From Dyadobacter fermentans (GTDB lineage Bacteria > Bacteroidota > Bacteroidia > Cytophagales > Spirosomataceae), in the NCBI RefSeq assembly GCF_019924045.1, contig NZ_JAHXBN010000022.1, positions 248,001 through 312,000 of the forward strand: a stretch of DNA of 64,000 nt, given 5' to 3'. Below the pieces are notes generated by a model. That model was not told the origin of the DNA, searched no databases, and saw nothing but the letters and a program-made list of their open reading frames with translations. The translations under genes and the position numbers were made by a program. Below are positions 41,420 to 49,672 of this stretch, piece by piece (within the stretch, counting starts at the first letter, position 1; the number at the start of each line of letters is the position of its first letter).

Positions 41420-42787
41420 ATGAAAAAATTCCGATTACCGGTAGTCGCTATGGCCGCGTTCCTGCTCAGCGCTCCACTCCAGGCCCAGAAGTCGAAAGGT
41501 GGCTGGGTAGACCTTTTCAACGGCAAGGACCTCACAGGCTGGAAACAACTCAACGGCCAGGCCAAATATGAAGTGAAAGACGGGGCCATTGTAGGTACTT
41601 CCGTGATGGGTACGCCCAATTCATTTCTCACAACTGAAAAAGACTACGGCGATTTTATCCTCGAACTCGATGTAAAAGTGGACAACAAACTGAACTCGGG
41701 TATTCAGATCCGCAGCTTGTCGAAACCCGATTATATGAATGGCCGCGTGCATGGCTATCAGGTAGAGATCGACCCTAGCGACCGTGCCTATTCCGCGGGT
41801 ATTTACGACGAAGCGCGTCGCGGCTGGCTGTACCCGCTCGATTTGAATCCGGAAGGCAAAAAAGCGTTTAAAAGAGATGCCTGGAATAAGTACCGCATCG
41901 AGGCGATCGGTAACTCGATCCGTACATTCCTGAATGGTGTGCCTGTGGCGCACGTGGTGGACGATATGACACCCGTGGGCTTTATATGCCTGCAAGTGCA
42001 TGCGATCGGCAGCAAGGAAATGGAGGGTACCCAAGTGAGCTGGAAGAATGTACGTATTAAGACAACGAACCTGAAACCAAGCCCGGCTACAAATGTGCGC
42101 ATTGTAAACCTCATCCCGAACAACCTCGATGCTGCGGAAAAAGCGCAGGGCTATTCGTTGTTGTACGACGGCAAATCGGTGGATCAATGGCGGTCTTATG
42201 GCGGTACCGACTTCCCTTCCAAAAGATGGAGCTACAATGACGGTACTATTCAGATTTCGAAATCGGATGGCTCGGAAACCGGTAATGACATTGTTACCCG
42301 CAAACTTTACGGCCCGGCATTCGAATATGAATTTGAATTTAAACTGACCGAAGGTGCCAATAGCGGCGTCAAATACTTTGTTGACCAAAAATTCAATTCG
42401 AACGGCAAATCGGGTATCGGCTGCGAATATCAGGTGCTCGATGACGAGCGCCACCCGGATGCGAAACTGGGCAAGAATGGCAACCGTACCATCGCTTCGT
42501 TTTACGACGTGATTCCCGCGGACCGTCCCAGGAATGCGGTGAAAAAGATCGGGGAATGGAACCAGGGCCGTATTGTGGTGCAGAAGGACGGCACCGTGCA
42601 GCATTTCCTGAACGGCTATAAAGTGGTGGAATATGTACGCGGCTCCCCGCAGTTCAAGGAGTTTGTGGCAGGTTCGAAATTCGCCAAATTTGATGGTTTC
42701 GGTCTTTCACAGGAGGGTAACCTGCTGTTGCAGGATCATGGTGATAATGTGTTTTTCCGGAGCTTAAAAGTAAAGGAAATCAAATAG
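41420..42787 (+). CDS. Two-domain DUF1080 (3-keto-disaccharide hydrolase-type) secreted protein
   Basis: A Sec signal peptide (to about residue 22, cleavage after LQAQ) precedes two DUF1080 beta-jelly-roll domains: residues 28-215 (WVDLFNGKDLTGWKQLNG) and 240-455 (YSLLYDGKSVDQWRSYGG). Each has the paired acidic/aromatic signature (GYQVEIDPSD, GCEYQVLDDERHPD). DUF1080 proteins bind and cleave glycosides oxidised at C3. The gene lies between the isomerase-like and Gfo/Idh genes. The single-domain form is more common; the duplicated form may have a second binding site. Confidence 0.9.
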   Translation: MKKFRLPVVAMAAFLLSAPLQAQKSKGGWVDLFNGKDLTGWKQLNGQAKYEVKDGAIVGTSVMGTPNSFLTTEKDYGDFILELDVKVDNKLNSGIQIRSLSKPDYMNGRVHGYQVEIDPSDRAYSAGIYDEARRGWLYPLDLNPEGKKAFKRDAWNKYRIEAIGNSIRTFLNGVPVAHVVDDMTPVGFICLQVHAIGSKEMEGTQVSWKNVRIKTTNLKPSPATNVRIVNLIPNNLDAAEKAQGYSLLYDGKSVDQWRSYGGTDFPSKRWSYNDGTIQISKSDGSETGNDIVTRKLYGPAFEYEFEFKLTEGANSGVKYFVDQKFNSNGKSGIGCEYQVLDDERHPDAKLGKNGNRTIASFYDVIPADRPRNAVKKIGEWNQGRIVVQKDGTVQHFLNGYKVVEYVRGSPQFKEFVAGSKFAKFDGFGLSQEGNLLLQDHGDNVFFRSLKVKEIK

Positions 42788-42912
42788 CCCGAATCGCCGG
42801 AAAAAAGGTAAAAAAATACAGTAGATAAACGGGCGCCCGACATTTAAAGACGATTGCCCGCAAATCGACTCAAAGGCAATCAAAAAGTCAACTTTTATTC
42901 AAATCCAATATC

Positions 42913-44253
42913 ATGACCAGTAGAAGGGATTTTCTTAAAAATGCAGCACTGGCTTCTGCGGGTGTCGCAGTGGGCACTAATGCTTTCAGTGCGGCCAGCT
43001 ACCGCCGTATCGTGGGAGCGAATGATCGCGTAAGAGTAGGTATCATCGGTTTTTCGGACCGTTTTCGTAGCTCGCTTGCACCTTCTTTCTCGGATCACGC
43101 CAAGGAACTGAACTTTGAGTTTATGGGTGTTTCCGACCTTTGGAACCGTCGCCGCGACGAAGCGGAGGCATTCATGAAAGGGAAACCCTATGCAGCCAGC
43201 GAATTTGTAAAAGCACGGAATAACGAAGAGTTGCTCGCCCGCAAGGATGTGGACGCGGTGATCATCAGTACTGCCGACTTTCAGCACGCATTGCACTGTG
43301 CGGAAGCGGTAAAATCGGGCCGCGATGTGTACGTGGAGAAACCATTTGCCGAAACCCTCGAAGACGCAAAAGTGGCTTTAAAAGCGGTGGAAGCTTCGAA
43401 ACAAATCGTACAGGTTGGCTCGCAGCGCCGCAGCGCTCCTAACTACTGGGCGGCTTATGAATATATCAAATCAGGCAAATTCGGCGACATTACAACGGTT
43501 GAGATGACCTGGAATGTGAACCAGCCCGGCCGTTGGAGACGTAAAGAGCTCGTGTCGCAGATCCGCAAGGAAGATACCGACTGGGATCGCTTCCTGATGA
43601 ACCGCCCGAAAGTGGAATGGAACCCTCGCTACTACCTCGAATTCCGCTTGTTTTACCCATATTCTTCAGGCATTCCGGGGCAGTGGATGGCTCACCAAAT
43701 CGACACCGTACACTGGTTCTCAGGCCTTGATGCGCCGCGCAATGTGGTGGCGAACGGTGGTATTTACACTTGGAAAGACGGCCGTACCAATGTCGATACT
43801 TTCAGCGCGGCATTTGAATATGGTCCTTTCGACGACAAGAGCAAAGGCTTCCAGGTGATTTATTCTTCCCGTTTCAACAATGAGGCTGGCGGCGTGAAGG
43901 AATACTACTATTCCAATGGCGGGATGATCAACCTTGACACGAACAAGATCACTTCCGAAGGCGGCTTGAAGGAAAAAGATGCCAAAGGAATGGGCATGCA
44001 GGCGAACTTGCTGCCGGAAATGTCTCTTAAAACAGGCGAGAAAATCGCGACAGATGCCAACACCGGTGCTGACCCGATGACTTCGCTCCACATGCGTAAC
44101 TGGATGGAATGTATCCGTAGCCGCAAGGAAACGAATGCACCTGCCCGCGTTGGTTTCAACCACTCAGTGGCGAATATTATGGCTACCCAGGCGCTGCATA
44201 CCGGCAAACGGGTGAACTGGGATCCGAAGAAAAAGGAAATCGTGCTTAGCTAA
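42913..44253 (+). CDS. Tat-exported Gfo/Idh/MocA-family oxidoreductase
   Basis: The 446-residue protein has a twin-arginine signal (MTSRRDFLKNAALASAG), an N-terminal Rossmann domain and the C-terminal alpha/beta domain of the family, with the active-site motif EKPFAETLEDA (about residue 143) and QVGSQRRSAPNY. The nucleotide loop reads GIIGFSDRFRS instead of the usual G-x-G-x-x-G, an oddity. Tat export allows the cofactor to be carried folded. It could oxidise glycosides to their 3-keto form for the DUF1080 and isomerase-like neighbours; this is inferred from context. Confidence 0.9.
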   Translation: MTSRRDFLKNAALASAGVAVGTNAFSAASYRRIVGANDRVRVGIIGFSDRFRSSLAPSFSDHAKELNFEFMGVSDLWNRRRDEAEAFMKGKPYAASEFVKARNNEELLARKDVDAVIISTADFQHALHCAEAVKSGRDVYVEKPFAETLEDAKVALKAVEASKQIVQVGSQRRSAPNYWAAYEYIKSGKFGDITTVEMTWNVNQPGRWRRKELVSQIRKEDTDWDRFLMNRPKVEWNPRYYLEFRLFYPYSSGIPGQWMAHQIDTVHWFSGLDAPRNVVANGGIYTWKDGRTNVDTFSAAFEYGPFDDKSKGFQVIYSSRFNNEAGGVKEYYYSNGGMINLDTNKITSEGGLKEKDAKGMGMQANLLPEMSLKTGEKIATDANTGADPMTSLHMRNWMECIRSRKETNAPARVGFNHSVANIMATQALHTGKRVNWDPKKKEIVLS

Positions 44254-44271
44254 CATTTTAAAGATCGAACA

Positions 44272-45309
44272 GTGAATTTAAAACATACTGCTTTGGCACT
44301 GACCGCCGTAGCCTTTGCCGGAAGCGCATTCGCGCAGAAGGTGGATCTCGTGCGGAACGATAAGGATAAAAAAGTGGAGGTGAAAATCGACGGAAAGCCA
44401 TTTACGGCCTACTATTATCCGGGCGAACAGAAGCTAAAAAAGGCCGTTCTGTACCCGGTAATGACCGCGAAAGGTACGGTAATCACCCGGGGTTGGCCGC
44501 TGGACCCTCGCGCAGGCGAGCGCGTAGATCACCCGCATCACGTGGGTATCTGGCTCAACTATGAGGATGTGAATGGTAACGACTATTGGAACAACTCCGA
44601 CGCCGTGAACCACGAAAAGCGCGCCTACGGGACCATTATCCATACCGGTATTACCTCCGTAAAAAGCGGTAAAGACAAAGGCGAGCTCACCGTCACCGCC
44701 GACTGGGTGGATAAGAACGGTACGCCGACCCTGAAAGAAGTGACCAAATACACTTTCAGCGGCAAAGGCGATACCCGCATTATCGACCGCAGCACGACGC
44801 TCACAGCGGTCTTGCCGGAGGTAAATATGCCTGACGTAAAAGATGGTATGTTCGCGATCCGCGTGGCACGCGAACTGGAATTGCCTTCTAACAAACCTGA
44901 AATCTTTACCGACGCCAGCGGAATTGCAACCAAGGTGCCTGCGTTGAACAATGAAGGCATTACCGGTAACTATCGTAACAGCAATGGCATCGAAGGCGAG
45001 ACGGTTTGGGGCAAGCGTGCGATCTGGTGTAACCTCACAGGGAAGATCAAGGACGAGAACATCAGCGTTGCGATGATTGACCACCCTAAGAACGTCGGTT
45101 ACCCTGCCTACTGGCACGCGAGAGGTTACGGATTGTTCGCCGTGAACCCGCTAGGTATGAAAGCGCTCAGCGACGGCAAGGAAACGCTCAATTTCAAATT
45201 GAAAAAAGGCGAATCAACGACCTTCCGCTACCGTCTGGTAATCGCTTCCGAGCATTTGAAAGATGCAACGCTAAACGACCTCGCAGCCGCGTACGCGAAG
45301 ACGGAATAG
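44272..45309 (+). CDS. PmoA (DUF6807) family secreted protein
   Basis: The gene starts with GTG at 44272 (MNLKHTALALTAVAFAGSAFA signal peptide). The 345-residue product has DHPHHVGIWLNYEDVNGNDYW at about residues 84-104, the conserved His-rich motif of the family formerly annotated as methane oxygenase PmoA, followed by beta-sandwich sequence and IDHPKNVGYPAYWHARGYGLFAVNPLG. Its function is unknown; it is common in sugar loci of Bacteroidota beside Gfo/Idh genes. It is the last gene of the locus, 18 bases after the oxidoreductase. Confidence 0.9.
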   Translation: MNLKHTALALTAVAFAGSAFAQKVDLVRNDKDKKVEVKIDGKPFTAYYYPGEQKLKKAVLYPVMTAKGTVITRGWPLDPRAGERVDHPHHVGIWLNYEDVNGNDYWNNSDAVNHEKRAYGTIIHTGITSVKSGKDKGELTVTADWVDKNGTPTLKEVTKYTFSGKGDTRIIDRSTTLTAVLPEVNMPDVKDGMFAIRVARELELPSNKPEIFTDASGIATKVPALNNEGITGNYRNSNGIEGETVWGKRAIWCNLTGKIKDENISVAMIDHPKNVGYPAYWHARGYGLFAVNPLGMKALSDGKETLNFKLKKGESTTFRYRLVIASEHLKDATLNDLAAAYAKTE

Positions 45310-45386
45310 TTTGTATACTAGCAGATTGAAAGGGTAGCCAGCGACTTTTCGCTGGCTATTTTTTGTTACCCTTAAAGTCTGTGAGC

Positions 45387-45866
45387 ATGGATTTGGAACA
45401 CTACGAAATAGAGAAATTGGATGAGCGCACCTATCGCTTTTTCAGCACGGGATCGGAAGGCAAATTTGAAATGCGGGTGAAGTTCACTTACATCTGGCAA
45501 AATATTTTTAACCTAGGCTTTGGAGTACTGGATCCGGAAACCGAAGCACTGGATGATCTGATCGAACTCAGGAATGGCGACAGTCGGAAAATATTAGCAA
45601 CGGTGGCCAATACAGTACTTCTGTTTTTGGAGATATTTCCCTCAGTACGTGTCTATGCAACAGGAAGCACCAGATCGCGTACACGACTTTATCAAATGGG
45701 TGTCAATAAAATATTACCACTATTGAGCGATTATACAGTGGCAGGATACAGGTCAAAAAGTGGTCGTTACGAACATACCGGAGGTGCGATTTTAAGCCGA
45801 CATGGACAATGGTGTGATATTGAATTGGGAGTTGAGTACGATGCGTTCTTGATTTATAAGGCATGA
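45387..45866 (+). CDS. DUF6934 family protein
   Basis: ATG at 45387 gives 159 residues starting MDLEHYEIEKLDERTYRFF. The sequence reads YEIEKLDERTYRFFSTGSEG and NTVLLFLEIFPSVRVYATGSTRSRTRLYQM, the conserved centre of a family abundant in Cytophagales and often in many copies per genome. Its partner of 53 residues follows 34 bases later. The small-protein pair resembles a toxin-antitoxin arrangement, but no nuclease motif is proven; function unknown. Confidence 0.75.
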   Translation: MDLEHYEIEKLDERTYRFFSTGSEGKFEMRVKFTYIWQNIFNLGFGVLDPETEALDDLIELRNGDSRKILATVANTVLLFLEIFPSVRVYATGSTRSRTRLYQMGVNKILPLLSDYTVAGYRSKSGRYEHTGGAILSRHGQWCDIELGVEYDAFLIYKA

Positions 45867-45900
45867 ATGTTTAACTTGGGATAGCCAAAAAGAGATAGCG

Positions 45901-46062
45901 ATGTCGGTAATTGAAACTAGCAAGATTAAAGTGAAGCAAGCCACCGGTCCGATAGTGCGTCCGGTTAACGAGGACGAATTCTTCGAAAAAAAGGCGGCTC
46001 AGGCCAGGGCCTTCCTCGAAAAGCACCCCGTCCCCGACCACCTCTTCCAAAAGAAAGCCTAA
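45901..46062 (+). CDS. Small partner of the DUF6934 protein (53 residues)
   Basis: A short frame (MSVIETSKIKVKQATGPIVR, ending FLEKHPVPDHLFQKKA) lies 34 bases after the DUF6934 gene on the same strand. It is charged with a helical C-terminal half, like small antidotes that bind a toxin. Its stop codon overlaps the convergent cupin gene stop by three bases. Confidence 0.6.
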   Translation: MSVIETSKIKVKQATGPIVRPVNEDEFFEKKAAQARAFLEKHPVPDHLFQKKA

Positions 46063-46502
46063 CGCTCCATTGTCCCCGGCGAATGCCAGCTGACAACATG
46101 GTAAGTCGCAGGCGTTTTGCCCACGTTCCGGACGGTGTGCATTTGGTTGGAGGCCTGAAAAACGACGGAACCGGGGCCTAGCTTTTTTTTCTCTCCATTG
46201 ACAAGGGCCTCTACGGTGCCTTCTTTGATAATAATTACTTCTTCTTCCTGATGTTTGTGGGGCGCATGTGCGGCTTCACCGGGATTCAATGTGGTAACGT
46301 GGCATTCGAGTTCGTCAGTCGTAGCGGTTGGGGAACGGAAAAACGTCCTGACAGACCCGATGGCAGTGCCTCTTACGGCGATATTGTTCCAGTCGAAAGC
46401 GGTTGATTCAAGGATGCTGCCTTTGGGTTGGGCGATAATGTAGGTCAAGGTACAACAAACAGAGAGGGTAGCGACGGTAAGGTCTCGTTTAGTGATTTTC
46501 AT
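46059..46502 (-). CDS. Secreted cupin-domain protein
   Basis: The 147-residue protein has an N-terminal hydrophobic signal/anchor (residues 8-25) and a single cupin: GEAAHAPHKHQEEEVIIIKEG (His-x-His and Glu metal ligands, about residues 82-100), PGSVVFQASNQMHTVRN (final His). Single-domain cupins serve as sensors, isomerases or dioxygenases; the substrate here is not known. Confidence 0.85.
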   Translation of the reverse strand: MKITKRDLTVATLSVCCTLTYIIAQPKGSILESTAFDWNNIAVRGTAIGSVRTFFRSPTATTDELECHVTTLNPGEAAHAPHKHQEEEVIIIKEGTVEALVNGEKKKLGPGSVVFQASNQMHTVRNVGKTPATYHVVSWHSPGTMER

Positions 46503-46709
46503 AATAGGGGGTATATTGAGTAGTTTTAGTAGAAAGACTTCTATCCGGTATGTTTACCTTGAATATTGTGTCAAAATAATTTTAATTTTTATTGATATAA
46601 TCTTAAAAGAGATGTGTGCATGCCCAGGTGTTTTGATAATGGGTAAATAAGCATTATCCTTGAAGCCTGAACGCGGAAAACTCTCCGGCGTTCGTTTTGC
46701 GCTCAATTC
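46503..46709. other. Intergenic region between cupin and Dabb genes
   Basis: About 200 bases, AT-rich around 46550-46610, between the divergent cupin and Dabb genes. It should contain both promoters; I see no operator repeat that I would stand behind. Confidence 0.4.
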
Positions 46710-47123
46710 ATGGAAGATCAATCAAGAAGGAAGTTTCTGCAAAATGCGGGAATGGCTTCACTCGCCTCTGTTGCCCCTGTCATCGCCGAGCCGGAAAGGA
46801 CCAGGGAGTTATTCATTCATCATGTTTTCTTTTACCTCAAAGAGCCCAACAATGCCCAGCATGAGGCGCAGCTTCTGGAAGGATTGCATAAGCTGGCCAA
46901 GGTCCCGACGATCCAGTACGTACATATCGGGAAGCCGGCGGTTACGAATCGCTCGGTGATTGTGAAAGACTATACGATTTCCTGGATGTGTTTTTTCAAA
47001 AATATCATTGAAGAGGAGATCTATCAGACCCACCCCATTCACCTCGATTTTATCGAACATTATGCTCACTTGTGGGAAAAAGTGGTGGTTTACGACTCCG
47101 TGGGGCCGAAGAAGGTGGATTAA
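46710..47123 (+). CDS. Dabb (stress-responsive alpha/beta barrel) domain protein with Tat signal
   Basis: MEDQSRRKFLQNAGMASLAS is a twin-arginine signal. The mature 110 residues match the Dabb fold (LFIHHVFFYLKEPNN, then FIEHYAHLWEKVVVYDSVG), a dimeric ferredoxin-like barrel. It is 21 bases from the HxlR regulator gene and probably cotranscribed with it. The role of exported Dabb proteins is not established. Confidence 0.82.
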   Translation: MEDQSRRKFLQNAGMASLASVAPVIAEPERTRELFIHHVFFYLKEPNNAQHEAQLLEGLHKLAKVPTIQYVHIGKPAVTNRSVIVKDYTISWMCFFKNIIEEEIYQTHPIHLDFIEHYAHLWEKVVVYDSVGPKKVD

Positions 47124-47144
47124 ATGCTTTGAAGGAGTAATGCT

Positions 47145-47531
47145 ATGAAAGAGAATTTCAAGGAAAATCACCCCGAATGCCGGGAAATGATCCTGCCCGT
47201 ACGGGACGCGCTGGATGTAATCAGCGGAAAATGGAAGATTTCGATCCTTATTGCCATGTCCCTGGGCAGCAAGAGGTTCATGGAATTGCAGAATGCCATT
47301 CCCAATATTACCCCGCGTATGCTATCGAAAGAGCTGAAAGAGCTGGAAATGAACCTGCTGGTAGAGCGCAAGGTGTACGATTCGTTCCCGCCCGTGATCG
47401 AGTATGAGCGCACTGCACATGCCCGCACGCTCGATCCGCTGATCGAGGAGCTTCGCAAATGGGGCGAATACCACCGTCTGGTGATCACGGGTACCAATAT
47501 CGAACACCCCGTAAAAGAATTACAGGATTGA
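47145..47531 (+). CDS. HxlR-family transcriptional regulator
   Basis: The 128-residue winged-helix protein has the HxlR pattern: VRDALDVISGKWKISILIAM, ITPRMLSKELKELEMNLLVER, YDSFPPVIEYERT and LIEELRKWGEYHR. The N-terminal Cys (about residue 10) is near the place of redox-sensing Cys in family members such as YodB. It probably regulates the Dabb and perhaps the cupin genes. Confidence 0.92.
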   Translation: MKENFKENHPECREMILPVRDALDVISGKWKISILIAMSLGSKRFMELQNAIPNITPRMLSKELKELEMNLLVERKVYDSFPPVIEYERTAHARTLDPLIEELRKWGEYHRLVITGTNIEHPVKELQD

Positions 47532-47587
47532 GGTAAACTTGCCCGCGGGGAGACTTTGTGATCTTGAAATTAAACTGTTTAAGTATA

Positions 47588-49336
47588 ATGAAGTTACTCC
47601 CTCATTTAGCGGCTTTGCTGGCGGCTGTTAGCTTGTATTTTTCGCCGGCGTGTGCGCAGCAGCATTCGGATGCGATTCGCTTGAACCAGATTGGGTTTTA
47701 CCCGGCTGCACCCAAGGTAGCGGTTGTTGCGGCAGAGGCGGGCGGGGCATTTGAGGTGAAGGAGGCTAAGTCAGGGAAAACAGTTTTAAAAGGTGCGCTC
47801 GGGGATGTCCGGACGAGCCAGCATTCGGGGAAGCACACCCGTTTGGCGGATTTTAGCGCGGTACGGAAGCCGGGGACTTATGTGATTGAAATAGCAGGAT
47901 TGGGAAAATCGGCTGCATTCAGCATTCGCAACCGTGTCCATCGAAATGTTGCCGAGGCGGCATTGAAAGGATTCTATTACCAGCGTGCTTCTATTGACCT
48001 TCCCGAAAAATATGCCGGCAAATGGGCGCGTCCCGCGGGGCACCCCGATGAGCACGTTCTTATTCACGTATCGGCGGTTTCAGACGGGCGGCCGGAAAAT
48101 ACTGTAATTTCCTCGCCGAGAGGTTGGTATGATGCCGGCGATTATAACAAATACATCGTCAATTCCGGCATTACGATGGGAACATTGCTCTCGTTGTACG
48201 AGGATTATCCGCTCTATTTTGAAGATTTCAATACCAATATTCCCGAGAGTAATAACGGTGTACCCGATTTGCTCGACGAGGTCGTCTGGAACCTGCGGTG
48301 GATGCTTACCATGCAGGACCCTGCCGATGGCGGCGTTTACCATAAGCTTACCAACCCGCGCTTTGATGGGACGATTATGCCGGATGCCGCGAAAAATCCC
48401 CGCTATGTGGTGCAGAAAGGCACCGCAGCAACGCTCGATCTGGTAGCGGTGATGGCACAAGCCTCGCGGATATTCAAAAACTTTGACAACAAACTTCCAG
48501 GCTTGGCCGACTCGTGTGCGACAGCGGCTGTCAAAGGCTGGCAATGGGCTGAAAAGAATCCTGAGGTGATGTACAACCAGGGTGCGATGAACAAGGAGTT
48601 TGATCCCGACGTGGCGACCGGTGCTTACGGCGACCGGTCTGTGAAGGACGAGTGGATTTGGGCTGCGTGCGAGATGTATGCCACCACAGGCAAGCCGGAG
48701 TACATCCAAAATATTGATCTGGAATTGCAGCAGCCCATGGCTTTGCCTACTTGGAGCCAGGTGAAAACTTTGGGGTACTACACTTTGCTTCGTTCGGCGG
48801 AGACCGTGAAATTACCTGCCGGGCAGTCCGGGGCATTGCGGGAAAACATCCTGAGTTATGCGAGCAAAATCGTGACCGACCTGGAAACTCAACCATACCA
48901 TACCGTAATGGGCAAAACCGCGCAGGACTACGCCTGGGGCAGCAGTTCGGTAGCGGCCAACCAGGGTATTGCATTACTGTATGCCTACCGGTTGTCAAAC
49001 GACAAGAAATATCTGCACGCAGCGTTGGGCAACCTCGACTACCTGCTCGGTCGCAATGCAACCGGCTATTGTTTCCTGACCGGCTTTGGCTCGCGGCGGA
49101 TCATGCACCCGCATCATCGCCTTTCGATGGCGGATGGAGTCGCCGACCCGGTGCCGGGCTTGCTTTCCGGCGGGCCTAATCCAGGGCAGCAGGATAAATG
49201 CGCCGGATACCCGAACAAATTTGCGGACGAGTCGTTCACCGATAACGATTGTTCATACGCTTCCAATGAGATCGCCATCAACTGGAATGCACCCATGGTT
49301 TATCTCGCCGCCGCATTGGAAGCAACGATGAAATAA
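47588..49336 (+). CDS. Glycoside hydrolase family 9 cellulase (endoglucanase)
   Basis: ATG at 47588 gives a clear signal peptide (MKLLPHLAALLAAVSLYFSPACA). The 582-residue protein has an N-terminal CelD_N Ig-like domain (about 30-115, AIRLNQIGFYPAAPKVAVV) and a GH9 (alpha/alpha)6 catalytic domain with the catalytic-base DAGDYNKYIVNSG (about residue 190), FLTGFGSRRIMHPHHRLS, and the final catalytic Glu in NEIAINWNAP near the C-terminus. It should cleave beta-1,4-glucans in the periplasm or outside. It has no T9SS tail. Confidence 0.94.
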   Translation: MKLLPHLAALLAAVSLYFSPACAQQHSDAIRLNQIGFYPAAPKVAVVAAEAGGAFEVKEAKSGKTVLKGALGDVRTSQHSGKHTRLADFSAVRKPGTYVIEIAGLGKSAAFSIRNRVHRNVAEAALKGFYYQRASIDLPEKYAGKWARPAGHPDEHVLIHVSAVSDGRPENTVISSPRGWYDAGDYNKYIVNSGITMGTLLSLYEDYPLYFEDFNTNIPESNNGVPDLLDEVVWNLRWMLTMQDPADGGVYHKLTNPRFDGTIMPDAAKNPRYVVQKGTAATLDLVAVMAQASRIFKNFDNKLPGLADSCATAAVKGWQWAEKNPEVMYNQGAMNKEFDPDVATGAYGDRSVKDEWIWAACEMYATTGKPEYIQNIDLELQQPMALPTWSQVKTLGYYTLLRSAETVKLPAGQSGALRENILSYASKIVTDLETQPYHTVMGKTAQDYAWGSSSVAANQGIALLYAYRLSNDKKYLHAALGNLDYLLGRNATGYCFLTGFGSRRIMHPHHRLSMADGVADPVPGLLSGGPNPGQQDKCAGYPNKFADESFTDNDCSYASNEIAINWNAPMVYLAAALEATMK

Positions 49337-49343
49337 GCCCGGT

Positions 49344-49550
49344 TCAGGCCTTTTTGCCCTTTACCGGAACCGTTTCAGGCGTTTCATTATAGCCCTTCTT
49401 TTGGGTCATATTCACCTTCTCCGATTTCCGGATGGATTCCTGTTTGAGGAGTCCCGAAGGTTTCAGGCTATCGTCCTTTTGTTTCGACTTGCCTTTTGGG
49501 CCGCCCTGGCTTGGCGAACCTCCTTCCACATTGTTGGTTTGCGTTTTCAT
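49344..49550 (-). CDS. Small disordered hypothetical protein (68 residues)
   Basis: A basic, Lys/Gln/Pro-rich short protein (SPSQGGPKGKSKQKDDSLKP) convergent with the GH9 gene. It is predicted to be intrinsically disordered with no domain. It may be a small stress protein, or not a gene. Confidence 0.5.
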   Translation of the reverse strand: MKTQTNNVEGGSPSQGGPKGKSKQKDDSLKPSGLLKQESIRKSEKVNMTQKKGYNETPETVPVKGKKA

Positions 49551-49672
49551 GGTTTTTCAGGTTTTGGTCGATCCTTGCAAATTCCGTTCCCGCCGGCGTT
49601 ACTTTTTTAATGCTGTGCAGTAGAACGGCCTGCGGAGCCGACTCTTTATCACATCACAATCCAACAAACCAG

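Noticed and set aside
41621..42604. A 327-codon open frame on the minus strand inside the DUF1080 gene
   Set aside because: The plus-strand gene has a clear signal peptide and family motifs. The antisense frame has no motif and arises from strong codon bias; similar antisense frames cover SusC, SusD and the other host genes.
49496..49672. N-terminal extension of the acyl-CoA dehydrogenase frame upstream of 49673
   Set aside because: The upstream residues (rich in Trp, Phe and Cys) overlap the opposing small gene and look non-coding; MNLFKSISQIRDLL is a better start.
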